Shown piece by piece: positions 34,958-44,989 of a stretch of DNA of 64,000 nt (position 1 is its first letter; each line of letters begins with the position of its first letter). Under the pieces are notes generated by a model that saw only the letters and a program-made list of their open reading frames with translations, was not told where the DNA came from and searched no databases. Source of the DNA: Pseudovirgaria hyperparasitica (Eukaryota; Ascomycota; Dothideomycetes; Acrospermales; Acrospermaceae). Location: assembly GCF_010093815.1 (NCBI RefSeq), contig NW_022985559.1, positions 1,315,117 through 1,379,116 on the forward strand, given 5' to 3'. Made by a program: the position numbers and the translations under genes.

Positions 34958-36899
34958 ACGTTTCGAATTTTCTTGTGGGTTACATGGGCTGAGCGATATC
35001 TCGGATGAGCAATGGATAGCGTATTACATCTTTTCGTCCGAACCATGTTCAGCTATACAGAATTTAGAATAGAACGCAATACATAACGTAAAAGTCCAAT
35101 CATATGGCTGTTAGCTAACTCAAGTCTGAATCTTTGCAGGACAAAGTACTAGGCTGGCATTCTAGGAACTAATTAGACGGTCGCCAGGCACTGTCCTATA
35201 GGAATCAAGCACGTTCCCAGTATAGTATTTTGCCCCGTGTACAAGCGGTACATTTCTCGGAAAGTAACAAGTGTTTACAAAAGATCTGGCAGACCAACTA
35301 CTTATACTATTGCTATGTCGTCGAGTCTGCCCCTGAACCACCAGCAGGTCTTGAGCTTTTCATGCCATTATCCATTATATCGCGGACAACTTCTAGATCT
35401 TATAATAATATGATGTATGTCTCTTATAGTTTATTGACTGGAGCGATGAGGCAAGTAGTCAGATGTAGACGCACGAGAAGCTGGAAAGTTGCTAACTCGA
35501 GCTTTTGAGTGAGATGGCGAAGCTGTGCCGTTTGATAACCAGATATCATGGAGTTTGATGGATATAGAGGGACTTAACTGCTGACCACGGGCTTGAGACG
35601 TTTTAGATAACTCAGCACTGTCGGAAGTGCTCTTGGTTTATTCTGGATGCGCGCCTACCACTATCACTTGTAGCACTTTTCGGTCAATAACATGTAAGTT
35701 TCCATGTCTTCAGCGAGATCCTAATCTAGTAGCGGAAATGCTGGCGAATTTGGAGGTATCGAGCGATAGATATTATAAACTTGACCTTAGTTTTCTGCTC
35801 CACTACCAAAGTTCCTTGGTAATCCTTCCGATCCATGTCTCATAAACGCTGGCTATCGAGTCGTGCATGATACTCTGTCCAGCATCACGAAGACCACACG
35901 CTGAAAGGACAACATCAGTGGTGACTATAGTATCGCTTTCCTCAAGCATTGTCTTAGTTACGGAAACACGTTTCGGAGAGATCTCGAGTGCCAGTCTTGC
36001 TGTATACGGATGCTTTTTCAGCTAGGGAGAAACGGTGAACGGTTAAGTTGGAGGTGTGCTTCGAAGCAACGGTATATCAGTCCTCTCAATCTGTCGGTAA
36101 GCGTAGATGCAGGTTCCATACCTACGAGAGTTCAGCTAAAATCCCGACAACAAGGCGAGTACAGCGACTCTATCGCAACTTGATGGTGTACTAAGTACGG
36201 CCGCTGCCACTTGAAAGCGGGAAGAGGCATTGCGATGGTTAATTTTACAGTGAAAGTACAGACCTGGAATGAGCCTGATGAGAGTGAAAGGTGTCCTTGC
36301 AACTTGGGAAGATCAGTGTCTAGCTGGAAGAGAATGTAACGAACGTGCAAGAAAAAGCGTTCGCCAAGTGCGATGCAGACACTCTTCGAGCTCGGTTTCC
36401 TTAATTTATGACTCCGGAGCAACGCTCTGATGATACCGTGTAACGATCCTGTGTACGCCGTAGTAGACGTTGGTGCAACGACTAGGGTTCGACGGGCGCA
36501 AGGTCTCGATGCGCATTGCATTGCTTGGCGGGTATCATACATCTAGAAGAACGATGTGTGCACTGTAAGTAGTCATAGGTGTCTTCTAGTACTCGGCTGA
36601 ACAAAGAGCTGGGTATTTGGAGAGCGGCTTGCCTGAGAGTTGGGGGTAATGGAAAAGGGACTGTACTGGGCGTTTATTCGCGAAACGCAATTGTCAGAGC
36701 CCTTGGCGGTGAATTCAGATTGCGAGATTCCCAATGTATCCGTCGGTCCGCTTCACCCTTGTCCCTGCCTATACAGAAAAGAGACAGGGGCTGTATATTA
36801 CAGGCCCGTGAAGTCGTTTGCTGTTATAAACGGTACATTGTCGTCGGTTCATTCTAATGAGGTACGGCATAGGTTTTGAATTCTGGTCAGTAGACAGTC
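34958..36899. other. 1.9 kb intergenic, with a coding-like minus-strand stretch
   Basis: Separates ERG10 from the GH30 gene, both on plus. Apart from the minus-strand stretch reported separately (35803-36542) I see only chance frames. The last 300 bases carry the GH30 promoter. Confidence 0.45.
35803..36542 (-). other. Coding-like stretch, unrecognised; possible gene or gene remnant
   Basis: Two minus-strand pieces look better than chance. The downstream one, 36021-35803, reads 72 sense codons from an acceptor-like CCCTAG: LKKHPYTARLALEISPKR, then SDTIVTTDVVLSACG, AGQSIMHDSIASVYETW and a stop, with balanced codon use. The upstream one, 36542-36132, begins MYDTRQAMQ and includes TLVVAPTSTTAYTGSLHGII; it holds a GTCTGT donor-like site near 36260 and an acceptor-like CTTTCAAG near 36207. 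I could not connect the pieces into one model with certainty, and I do not recognise a family. It may be a live gene with introns, a decayed gene, or coincidence. Confidence 0.3.
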
Positions 36900-38387
36900 A
36901 TGATGATTTCTTCTGGTCTTTACTTGCCTGCGTTGGCCGTAGCAACTCTGGCATCAGCATGGTCAACTCTGTTCTCACGCCAATATGCCGCAACCGTCAT
37001 AGTGGACTTGGATACAAAGTACCAGACCATTGATGGGTTCGGGTTTTCTGCAGCTTTCCAGAGGGCAAACCTGATCGTAGCTTTGCCTGAGCCGAGGCGA
37101 TCAGAGCTTGTCAATCTGCTCTTCAATTCGACTTCAGGTGCGGGCTTCTCGATCTTAAGAAATGGTATTGGATCATCGCCGGACAGCAGCAACGACTACA
37201 TGAACTCGATCCTGCCGATTTCACCAGGCGGCCCTGGGGTTGAGCCACAGTATGTCTGGGATGGAAAGGATTCTGGACAACTGTGGCTCTCTCGGGAGGC
37301 AGCAAGATACGGAGTGGATCGATTCTACGCGAATGCCTGGAGCGCGCCAGGGTTCATGAAAACTAATGGAGATGATCGGAACGGGGGATATCTCTGCGGT
37401 GTGAGTCGAGCTCCGTGTCCAGTAGAGGTGAAAAGATGTAAACTGGATGTAAACTGACAATTCCAGGTGACAGGTACAAGCTGTAGCAGTGGAGACTGGA
37501 GGCAAGCCTATGCCAACTACCTTGTTAAATATATTCAGCTCTATGCCGATGCGGGTGTGAATATAACGGATGTAGGCTTCTTGAATGAGCCGGATCTAAG
37601 CACCAGCTATGCATCGATGTTGTCGTCTGGAGCACAGGCAGCTGAATTTATCAAAATACTCGCACCGACTCTGCAGAGTAATGGTCTTTCTAACGTTGGC
37701 ATCACTTGTTGTGAAGCCACTGGATGGAACATCACCGAAAGATATCTTTCTGAATTGAAGACAGAGGGAGCGGAAGAATTGGTCAATACGATCTCCTCGC
37801 ACGAATACTCTAGTCGAGTGACCGGTCCATTGGATACTACGAGGAAGATATGGCAGACGGAGTATTCAGATCTCAGTGGCAGTTGGTCGACTGGATGGTA
37901 TAGCAACGGTGGAGCAGGTGATGGATACACGTGGGCCAATACCGTCTATGACGCATTGACAAAGGCAAGCCTAAGTGCGTATCTTTACTGGGAATGTATC
38001 CAAGACACAGCCACTAATAACAACAATAACGAAAAGCTGGTTCTCATCGACGGCGAGTCCTTCGAGGTATCTAAAAGACTCTGGGCATTCGCTCAATTCT
38101 CGCGAACTGTCCGTCCTGGCGCCGTTCGAATCGGAGCATCGGGAGGTGAATTGAAGGTTACGGCCTTCCAGAACATCGATGGGCAAGTTGCTGTGAACAT
38201 CATCAACCCAGGAGTGCTCTCCGCAGCAATCAATATTGCCTTTGACGGCTTTGTCCCGACCACCGGTAATGCCTGGCTTACTGATAACTCGCGCGACATG
38301 GTCGACATAAGAATTTTGGTCCTCAATGGAATGGCGTACGGTGCAGTGCCTCCGAAGGCTATGGTGAGCTTTCTCTTAGCAGCATGA
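36900..38387 (+). CDS. Secreted GH30 glycosidase, fungal endo-xylanase-like (GH30_7 type)
   Basis: Extracellular family 30 glycoside hydrolase; the closest known fungal group is GH30 subfamily 7, which attacks (glucurono)xylan. Two exons, 36900-37400 and 37467-38387, give 473 aa. Residues 1-20 form a signal peptide (MMISSGLYLPALAVATLASA). The barrel begins with YQTIDGFGFSAAFQRA; the acid/base is Glu208 in GFLNEPD and the nucleophile Glu299 in IWQTEYSDL. CCEATGWN and YLYWECIQD are typical of the fungal branch, and a beta-sandwich side domain fills the C terminus. The intron has donor GTGAGT and a branch CTGAC. A second ATG directly follows the first. Substrate assignment is inference; endo-1,6-galactanase and glucosylceramidase are less likely GH30 branches. 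Confidence 0.88.
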
Positions 38388-38724
38388 TGATCTTTAACAT
38401 GACAACGTGGCATTGGGGTTTCGATAAGCGCGAAGCAAAGTAAAAAGCAATACGAGGCTGAGCTAGGTAGATGCAAGATTGATTAGATACAAAGTCTCTG
38501 GATTTCGAGTGAATGGAAACAGCTGTTGATAACAGAGAAGCGCGAGTATTGAACGAGACTCTTCCCCTTGTTCTCCCAGGTGTTTCGGATCCATTATGAC
38601 GGCCCCACCCCACGTTGATGCCTGAGGCAGCACCAGATACCGAGACAATTGAAGCTGGTGTATCATACATTCATTGCCGTTGGCACTGCGCTTTCATCTT
38701 CACAGTAAATAACTGCACACAAAG
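38388..38724. other. Short intergenic region GH30 / CAP2
   Basis: 337 bases with the GH30 3' flank and the CAP2 promoter. Nothing else seen. Confidence 0.5.
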
Positions 38725-39787
38725 ATGTCGGACCAAGCCTTCGATAGTGCTCTGTATGTGGTTCCCTTCCTATTCAGACTCTCCACTTCCTAACAGTACA
38801 TCTCAGGGACCTCCTCCGACGCCTCAATCCCAAAGACACCGCAAAGCATGTAGACCTTCTCTGCCAGCTGGCGCCTTCGCTCACAGAAGACCTTCTCGAA
38901 TCTGTCGACGTACCGCTCGCTGTCAAGAAGTGCCGGAAAACAAAGCGAGACTTCCTCTGTTGTGACTACAATCGGGATGGGGACAGCTGGAGGAGTCCTT
39001 GGAGTAATGAGTTTGAACCCCCAGTTGCAGATGGAGAAGGAGTTGTGCCTAGCGATAGGGTCAGGAAGATGGAGGTGAAGGCCAACGAAGCTTTCGACGT
39101 CTATCGTGAGCTGTATGCCACACAACCAGAGGCCAATTCCCCAATCACTGGCTAATGTGAGGAATACAGGTACTATGAAGGTGGCATCTCAAGTGTATAC
39201 TTCTGGGATATCGATGATGGTTTCGCGGGCTGTGTGCTGCTCAAGAAGTGTGAGTTCCCTTCCCAGACTTTGTGCGCATTCACTGATCTGTCTAGCTGTC
39301 TCGCCCTCCGCTAAAGGTTCCGGTAGTTGGGACAGCATCCACGTATTCGAAGTCCATGACCGAGCGCGATCCGCACAGTATAAACAGACGAGCACAGTAA
39401 TTCTAACACTAGGAACCGACTCAGAGAATCTTGGGACGCTAGACCTCAGTGGAAATATGGTCAGACAAATCCAGGAAGATAGAGCTGTGGAGGATGATGG
39501 CGGTCATGTCGCCAATATAGGGAAGATGGTTGAAGAGATGGAACTGAAGATGCGGAATTCTCTACGTAAGTCTATCTATCCATGGCCCATCGTAGCAGCT
39601 ACTAAAACATGTACAGAGGAAGTCTATTTCGGCAAAGCCAAGGATATCGTTGGTGATCTGCGAAGTAAGCCATTCTCCGCTGTCGTCAATCATAATGCTC
39701 ATCATGAACTCAGGTATTGCTCCGCTAAGTGAGACAAATCGCGATCGAGCCGCGCATCGAGATGTTATAAGTAGTATGGGACGGTGA
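38725..39787 (+). CDS. CAP2: F-actin capping protein subunit beta
   Basis: Beta subunit of the CapZ heterodimer that caps actin filament barbed ends, at cortical patches. Six exons: 38725-38753 (29 nt), 38807-39112, 39170-39249, 39296-39565, 39617-39664 and 39714-39787, giving 268 aa, the normal length. The start MSDQAFDSALDLLRRLNPKD and the joins RELYYEGGISSVYFWDI and KKSVSPSAKGSGSWDSIHV match the family closely; IQEDRAVEDDGGHVANIG and NSLQEVYFGKAKDIV lead to the C-terminal actin-binding tail ending RDVISSMGR. No long single frame covers it because exons are short, but phases agree at all five introns (47 to 57 nt). Confidence 0.95.
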
Positions 39788-39966
39788 TAAGACGTGCGAG
39801 CGATCTACGTGCTGCTGCGTGCTTGCCGTTGCGACTCCGTGTCGTGTAGCGGACACGAGGCTACGCTGGAAAGCGTAAACAAAGTTGGCAAAGTCAGAGC
39901 TCATTCCATCACATTTGATATGAAGGATTTGTAGGCCTCTCGAAAGGTTTGCACACTTTCTCCAGA

Positions 39967-41001
39967 TCAGAATTGCTTGACAGAACTCTCGTCTCGAGCT
40001 TTTTTCAACACGCGTCTCTGGATCATACTGCATGCCACTTTGATCTTCTCCGATGTGAGCTCGACATTTTCGGGTTTGAAAGGCGTGTAATGATGGCCAG
40101 TGATCTCTGTAACCGCGTCTATCAGATGATAATCGTACAGCTCCCATCCTAAAAGTCTGCGCTGACGATGCACATCAACCCTCATGACTGTGTCCTTGTC
40201 CGCGTCCGCCGGAACAGGCACGGACTCCTCGACACGGATGAGAGCAGTCGGTGGAGGTACAATGTCTGCCGTTTCGTTCCATTCTGGGATCTTCCATGTT
40301 TTCAGCATCTCGAAAGTGTTCGCGAATGAAGCCGTTACGGACTTCTGGGTCGCTGCTGATGTGTACGAGTTGAAAGTAGGCTTGTACTGTGCAACAAATT
40401 TCTTGTCTTGACCCGGGGCCTGAAATGGATATATTGTATCAACCATGACCATGCCCTTGACATCAATTTCTGGATCGTCAACTAGTTGCCGAGCCATTTC
40501 GAGCGCAAGCATCCCTCCTAATGACCACCCTCCTAGGATAACTGGACCTGAGGGTATGACTTTCTTGATTAATTCAATATAGTGAGTACTCATTTCCGCT
40601 AGTCCTCCTATCCAAGGTTCGCCTGAATTGAAGCGCGGATTGTGAATACCCCACACATCTCGTTCTAGGTCGTCTAAGAAATGATAGTCGAACGTTGTTC
40701 CCCCACCATCGTGCATGAGCACCAGTGGTATAGCATTCGTACCAGGACTTGCTTCCTGGATGCTTGTCGGGTTCTCATCAAACATGTTTCGAGTCCAGAA
40801 GTTGCGTACTGTCTCAGTAGTAATTTCGACTAATTCCAGATCTCGGTCACCGGTGTATCTTGCTTGGCTGCCGCACGAATGTGAAGGAGTATTGGAGACG
40901 TTCAGTAGTTTAGAAGCTGATAAGTACGTCGGGATAGAGAAGACGTTCAGTTTGAGTCTGCACACCCTTCGAAAATGTCCGCTTGGAAGAGTCAGTGGCA
41001 A
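39967..41001 (-). CDS. Stand-alone alpha/beta-hydrolase thioesterase, PKS/NRPS TE-domain-like
   Basis: Single-exon 344-aa protein resembling the thioesterase domains that release products from polyketide or peptide synthases, here as a separate enzyme. After about 85 poorly conserved N-terminal residues the fold starts with IPLVLMHDGGGTTFDYHFLD (oxyanion region). The nucleophile elbow GGWSLGG puts Ser160 in place, Asp188 lies in MVDTIYPF, and the His is 303 or 304 in ITGHHYTPF. It has no carrier, condensation or ketosynthase domain. It is 180 bases from the convergent CAP2 end and divergent from a Zn2Cys6 regulator across 409 bases, a common arrangement for pathway genes and their regulator. 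An internal Met (MFDENP, near residue 73) could be the true start. Type II editing thioesterase or free-standing releasing enzyme are the two likely roles. Confidence 0.82.
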   Translation of the reverse strand: MPLTLPSGHFRRVCRLKLNVFSIPTYLSASKLLNVSNTPSHSCGSQARYTGDRDLELVEITTETVRNFWTRNMFDENPTSIQEASPGTNAIPLVLMHDGGGTTFDYHFLDDLERDVWGIHNPRFNSGEPWIGGLAEMSTHYIELIKKVIPSGPVILGGWSLGGMLALEMARQLVDDPEIDVKGMVMVDTIYPFQAPGQDKKFVAQYKPTFNSYTSAATQKSVTASFANTFEMLKTWKIPEWNETADIVPPPTALIRVEESVPVPADADKDTVMRVDVHRQRRLLGWELYDYHLIDAVTEITGHHYTPFKPENVELTSEKIKVACSMIQRRVLKKARDESSVKQF

Positions 41002-41410
41002 TCTCCGCTTTCATCGTAATCGCCGCGTGAGATGTGCGCACAGGCCACCTCTCTTGCTACGCACACCTTCTCTATGTATAGCTATGAACCCGTCTTCACT
41101 CTTCATCAAAAGTGTTCGATCTCATCTCAGATTTCCGTTGCGCAGGCCGGCCCGTCGGGCTTGCACGTTCTTCGTTGGTGAAATGGTGCATTTCAACACG
41201 AATTAGCACTGTTTCTGCCCAGGCATACACTTCAAAGCCGGACAGACGTGTGTCGGAGCACGGAAGCCGAGCCGGAAAGCGACACACTCACAATCTTCAT
41301 GTTGACGACTAGCTACACATATTCGATCTACTCGAACCGGTGCACTGGAACACTATCGCACCATACGAACTCTGATAGGGTCTGTCCGCTTTCGGTGATC
41401 TATTACAGGC
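41002..41410. promoter_or_regulatory. Divergent promoter thioesterase / Zn2Cys6 regulator
   Basis: 409 bases between two opposite start codons. The regulator may bind here to control both genes; this is inference from layout only. Confidence 0.45.
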
Positions 41411-43132
41411 ATGATGCACAAGCCCATCTACCCAGGGGTCACGAAGCGGAAGCAAGCATGTCTAGGATGTCGGACAAGAAAAAAAAAGTGTGACGGTCAA
41501 CGCCCGTCCTGTACTCCATGCAAACGCTGGAACGTAGTCTGTGACTACAATGAGTTTCCAACGGTCAGGAATGGAGGACCAACACGACCCGACATCGCAC
41601 TAGGCATGCCAGGTTTCACAGTTTTCACAGACTTCTCTCATAACTATCATCAACACACTGGGAGTACTAGTTCGTCACTTCCCGGGTCGCAAGATAGCAT
41701 GAGTACAGAGAGCTCCACCGTATCGCATACAAGTCCAGAATCCCTGGACTATTTGAGCAATTCGCCCGCAGATAAGGAGCCTATGATACCACCACTGAGC
41801 CTAGTATTGGAATTGTTGGATATTTTCGTTATCAAATACACAAGATTTCTCCCTTGCTTTCACCTCGAGTCTCTGAAAGCTGATGTGAAGAGCGGCGAGC
41901 TACAAAGGTTCTCTTCATCATTGTTATTCGCCATACTTGCTATTGCGGCACCGCAGCACTCGGAACGAAAGGTTAAAGCCTCTCAAGCTATCTGGGCTTC
42001 TACTGCAAGTTCATTGTATGATTCTACGAGCCATGATGCTGTACCGCCGCTACGAGTTCTGCAAGCCGCCGTTTGCATTGTCTTCCTATCAATATCTAGG
42101 ACAGACTACTCGAAAGCGTGGCTTACCTTGGGTAAAGCCTGGCGACAAGCTTGTGCAATGGGGTTTAATCGCATTGATGCTACATCAACAGGACCGTTGG
42201 TCTTATCGCCAGGACCCCTTAATTCCCGTGAGCAAGAGGAACGGCGACGAACTATGTGGACTTTGATGTTGCTTGATGGTGATCATTCCTATCCATCGGG
42301 ATGGCCTACCGCGATTGATGTAAGACAAGTGGTAGTACACAAGCCTATAAGCGACGTAGCATTCAACCTTATGAGTTCCGAGTCCTCACTACCTCGAGAA
42401 AACGGCGACATGCTTCAACAAGTTTTAAAAGCCTACGAGACTTTAGGCAAGGCAGTTCAGCACGTATACGTACTGCAACGTCCAGATGACTTATATGATC
42501 ACTTTTTGAAAATGAAACAGTTAGTGCGGCAATCAGACTTGATTAAGGAGTCGTTACAGTTGTCACTTAATGAGCGGCATCAATATTTACAGCTTTGCTA
42601 CGTTGTTTGGGCAAGCCTCATAAATTCCGCTACGATTATCCTTTTGAATCACCTTAGCGAAGAAGATTGGGAGATGATGAGAGACTCATCAATACCCGAA
42701 AAAGAACGTCTGTCATCAAACACATGCTTCTCTAAATGTGTTGCAGCAGCTACGGATGCAGCAGAGATGGTCAACCACATATTTGAAACTTCCTCACCTG
42801 ATATCCTCCTCAATCCACACATCGCAGCAGCTATATACATCTGTAGTCGCCCTTTGCTGATCACTTGGCACGAAACGCAGGACTCTATTTACCGGCGGGG
42901 TATCAGCACGTTCTTACACTTTTGCGATTGCCTCGCGGCTGAATTCCCTCCCCTCGGAAAGAAGTTCAAGGCTGGTATCGAGTTTTGTCTGGGTGAAGAT
43001 GAATTCGGGATACAGGAAATGCGCAAGTCCGGCGCCAAAACGAACCTTGCATTCTGCAGTGTATGGTTTGAGCGGTCTAAGTTAAACAGCGACTCATTTG
43101 TGCCAGGCAAGATACAGATGAGCAAACCCTAA
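41411..43132 (+). CDS. Zn(II)2Cys6 transcription factor, cluster-associated type
   Basis: Single-exon 573-aa nuclear regulator. The zinc cluster uses Cys17, 20, 27, 34, 37 and 44 (CX2CX6CX6CX2CX6C) in KRKQACLGCRTRKKKCDGQR and the following SCTPCKRWNVVCDY. A Ser/Thr-rich linker follows, then a Fungal_trans-like region with DIFVIKYTRFLPCFHLESL, WLTLGKAWRQACAMGFNRID and RRRTMWTLMLLDGDHSYPSG. The C-terminal half is helical with no further motif. Start: two adjacent Met codons at 41411 and 41414. Lack of introns differs from the six-exon regulator at 20.8 kb. It lies head to head with the thioesterase and tail to tail with the SDR gene (231 bases), so a local regulatory role is plausible but unproven. 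Confidence 0.9.
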   Translation: MMHKPIYPGVTKRKQACLGCRTRKKKCDGQRPSCTPCKRWNVVCDYNEFPTVRNGGPTRPDIALGMPGFTVFTDFSHNYHQHTGSTSSSLPGSQDSMSTESSTVSHTSPESLDYLSNSPADKEPMIPPLSLVLELLDIFVIKYTRFLPCFHLESLKADVKSGELQRFSSSLLFAILAIAAPQHSERKVKASQAIWASTASSLYDSTSHDAVPPLRVLQAAVCIVFLSISRTDYSKAWLTLGKAWRQACAMGFNRIDATSTGPLVLSPGPLNSREQEERRRTMWTLMLLDGDHSYPSGWPTAIDVRQVVVHKPISDVAFNLMSSESSLPRENGDMLQQVLKAYETLGKAVQHVYVLQRPDDLYDHFLKMKQLVRQSDLIKESLQLSLNERHQYLQLCYVVWASLINSATIILLNHLSEEDWEMMRDSSIPEKERLSSNTCFSKCVAAATDAAEMVNHIFETSSPDILLNPHIAAAIYICSRPLLITWHETQDSIYRRGISTFLHFCDCLAAEFPPLGKKFKAGIEFCLGEDEFGIQEMRKSGAKTNLAFCSVWFERSKLNSDSFVPGKIQMSKP

Positions 43133-43363
43133 GCAAAATCGAACTCTGAAATTTGGATGTTTGAGAGATCACATGGTTACAAGATCATGTTTGCAATAGC
43201 GATACAGCGATCCTGACGAGCTCCCGGGGATCACGTATTGATTAGCAGAGTCTGTTTTGCTAACCCACAAACCTACTCACTGTCGAACAAACTTAGGACC
43301 CCAGGGGCTGTTTAGTTATAACAAAAATGCAGCACCCTTGATTGGAACATGATGGGAAACTAC

Positions 43364-44170
43364 CTAACTGTTCGCCAGCAGCCTTCCTCCGTTGGTATGC
43401 AGAACGACCCCAGTCACAAATCGATCCTTCATAGCGTATATGTACGCCTCAGCCGTGTCCTCTGGCTTTCCGACCTCCTTCAGAAGCGTCTCAGTAGTCA
43501 TCTTCTTGACGAATCCTTCTTCCGCCTCCGATGACTTGAATGATGACCACAGTTCTGTCTGTATCGCACCAGGTGAGACTAAATTTACTCGCATCGGCGC
43601 AAGGTCCACGGCAAGGGCCCTCATGAGACCTTCGTTGGAAGCACCACGCAAGGCCATCAGGGTAGCTCCTGGCATGGGTCGATCAGAGTTGGTTCCCCCT
43701 GTCAGAGTAAATGAATTACCCGGGCTCAGGTCCATGTATTTGGGCAGGACCTTGGCGAGCATGAGTGGAGCAAGTGTGCGTACATTTCCACTTGCTTGGA
43801 AGTCTTCAGGCGTGGTATCCGAAAGTGGTGGAACCCGAAGCGCGTCTCCAGTGGTGAAAGCAATATGATTGATCTTGCTATCAGTCGATACAGAGGCAAA
43901 CAATTTGTTTAGGTTCGACTCCAGGTTGGCGGTATCGGATAAATCGACAACATGGCCCGTGATCTGACCTGACTGGGTATTCGGGTAAGACTTCTTGATT
44001 CGTTCGATTGTCTTATTAATGCGGTCCTGGTTCGAGCCTGAGATAACAACCTTGGCCCCATGCTCGACAGCCGCTTCGGCGATACAGAAGCCAATGCCAG
44101 ATGTTGCCCCGAACACAAGTACGTGCTTGCCGGCAAGCTTGTTGAGATACTTCAGTGGTTGTAGAGACAT
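43364..44170 (-). CDS. Short-chain dehydrogenase/reductase fold protein, altered active site
   Basis: Single-exon protein of 268 aa from the Met at 44170 (an in-frame Met at 44191 would add 7). The Rossmann fold is clear: HVLVFGATSGIGFCIAEAA with the glycine motif GATSGIG near residues 20-26, then VVISGSNQDRI (no acidic residue at the end of beta 2, Ser/Asn/Arg suggests NADP), VDLSD, INHIAFTTGDA in place of NNAG, and the C-terminal VNLVSPGAIQTELW, GKPEDTAEAYIY and VTGVVLHTNGG. At the catalytic position the expected Tyr-x-x-x-Lys is absent; the aligned stretch is ATLMALRGASNEGLMRALA, with Leu/Met for Tyr and Arg for Lys. The protein may thus be a non-canonical reductase, or a non-catalytic fold. 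It ends the thioesterase-regulator-SDR group. Confidence 0.88.
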   Translation of the reverse strand: MSLQPLKYLNKLAGKHVLVFGATSGIGFCIAEAAVEHGAKVVISGSNQDRINKTIERIKKSYPNTQSGQITGHVVDLSDTANLESNLNKLFASVSTDSKINHIAFTTGDALRVPPLSDTTPEDFQASGNVRTLAPLMLAKVLPKYMDLSPGNSFTLTGGTNSDRPMPGATLMALRGASNEGLMRALAVDLAPMRVNLVSPGAIQTELWSSFKSSEAEEGFVKKMTTETLLKEVGKPEDTAEAYIYAMKDRFVTGVVLHTNGGRLLANS

Positions 44171-44191
44171 CTTGAAGTGCTGTAGTCTCAA

Positions 44192-44989
44192 TATATCATA
44201 AAAAGATGAGATGATTTAAGCGGTGCAAATTCATTCCACATTCTGATGGGCCCTACTACTACTTATACTACACATCGGACCAACATTCATACCGATTCGA
44301 GTCGAATTTCTCATCAACAGCAGCGAGCGAGAACGGACATAGCATGACGTTACGACTCTCGATAATCGGCTGACTAGCCGTTGGTATTTGCGTGATTACA
44401 AGACTTGGGGCGGTAATTGAGGTCTTTTCGATGAGTACTTCGAGAATTGCTTCCTATTTGGGAAAATACTAGGCGGACCGCCTAGCGCCTATTTTGACGG
44501 ACACGGACCCGGACGTCGTCAGTGCCAAGCCCGATCGAGGTAGAGAGATTTCAGGCATTAAAGCATCAACCCGGTCCGGGCCGGCTGCAGCTGCGAGTGA
44601 AGAGGTCCGAAGCCCAAGGATCAAGGGTCAAGAGTCAAGAGTCAAGGGTCTTTGATGTCGACAGAGCCTGAGCTCGAAACCGGCCAAGAAGGAATGAAAG
44701 TTACATTATAGTACAGTATCATTAATTAGATAAGACAGGTGGCATGTCTGTATCTATCTTAGCGCGTTGCACTCCACCTACTCAGCACTTTTCAGCATGC
44801 TACAGGACTATTCAGCACTCCGCCTGGACTTTCTACATACGTCTTTGCTCCGGTTTGGTTGGAAGCATATCATTCACCCACCCCGCATGGAACAACCAGG
44901 GTGCGTAACATCCTACTCTCCAACGCACTCTTGTCGAGGGCGTTCCCTGAGTTCTTTCATGCCATCTTCCACTCTCACCGTCATCAGAG
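44192..44989. other. Intergenic with tandem 7-mer repeat
   Basis: 798 bases between divergent genes (SDR minus, F-box-like plus). A TATA-like ATATATCATAAAA on the plus strand lies just upstream of the SDR start (about 44190-44204). Contains the 7-mer repeat at 44616-44650. No coding signal. Confidence 0.5.
44616..44650. repeat. Five tandem copies of a 7-mer, AAGRRTC
   Basis: Units in order: AAGGATC, AAGGGTC, AAGAGTC, AAGAGTC, AAGGGTC. Non-coding, between two divergent genes. Confidence 0.92.
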
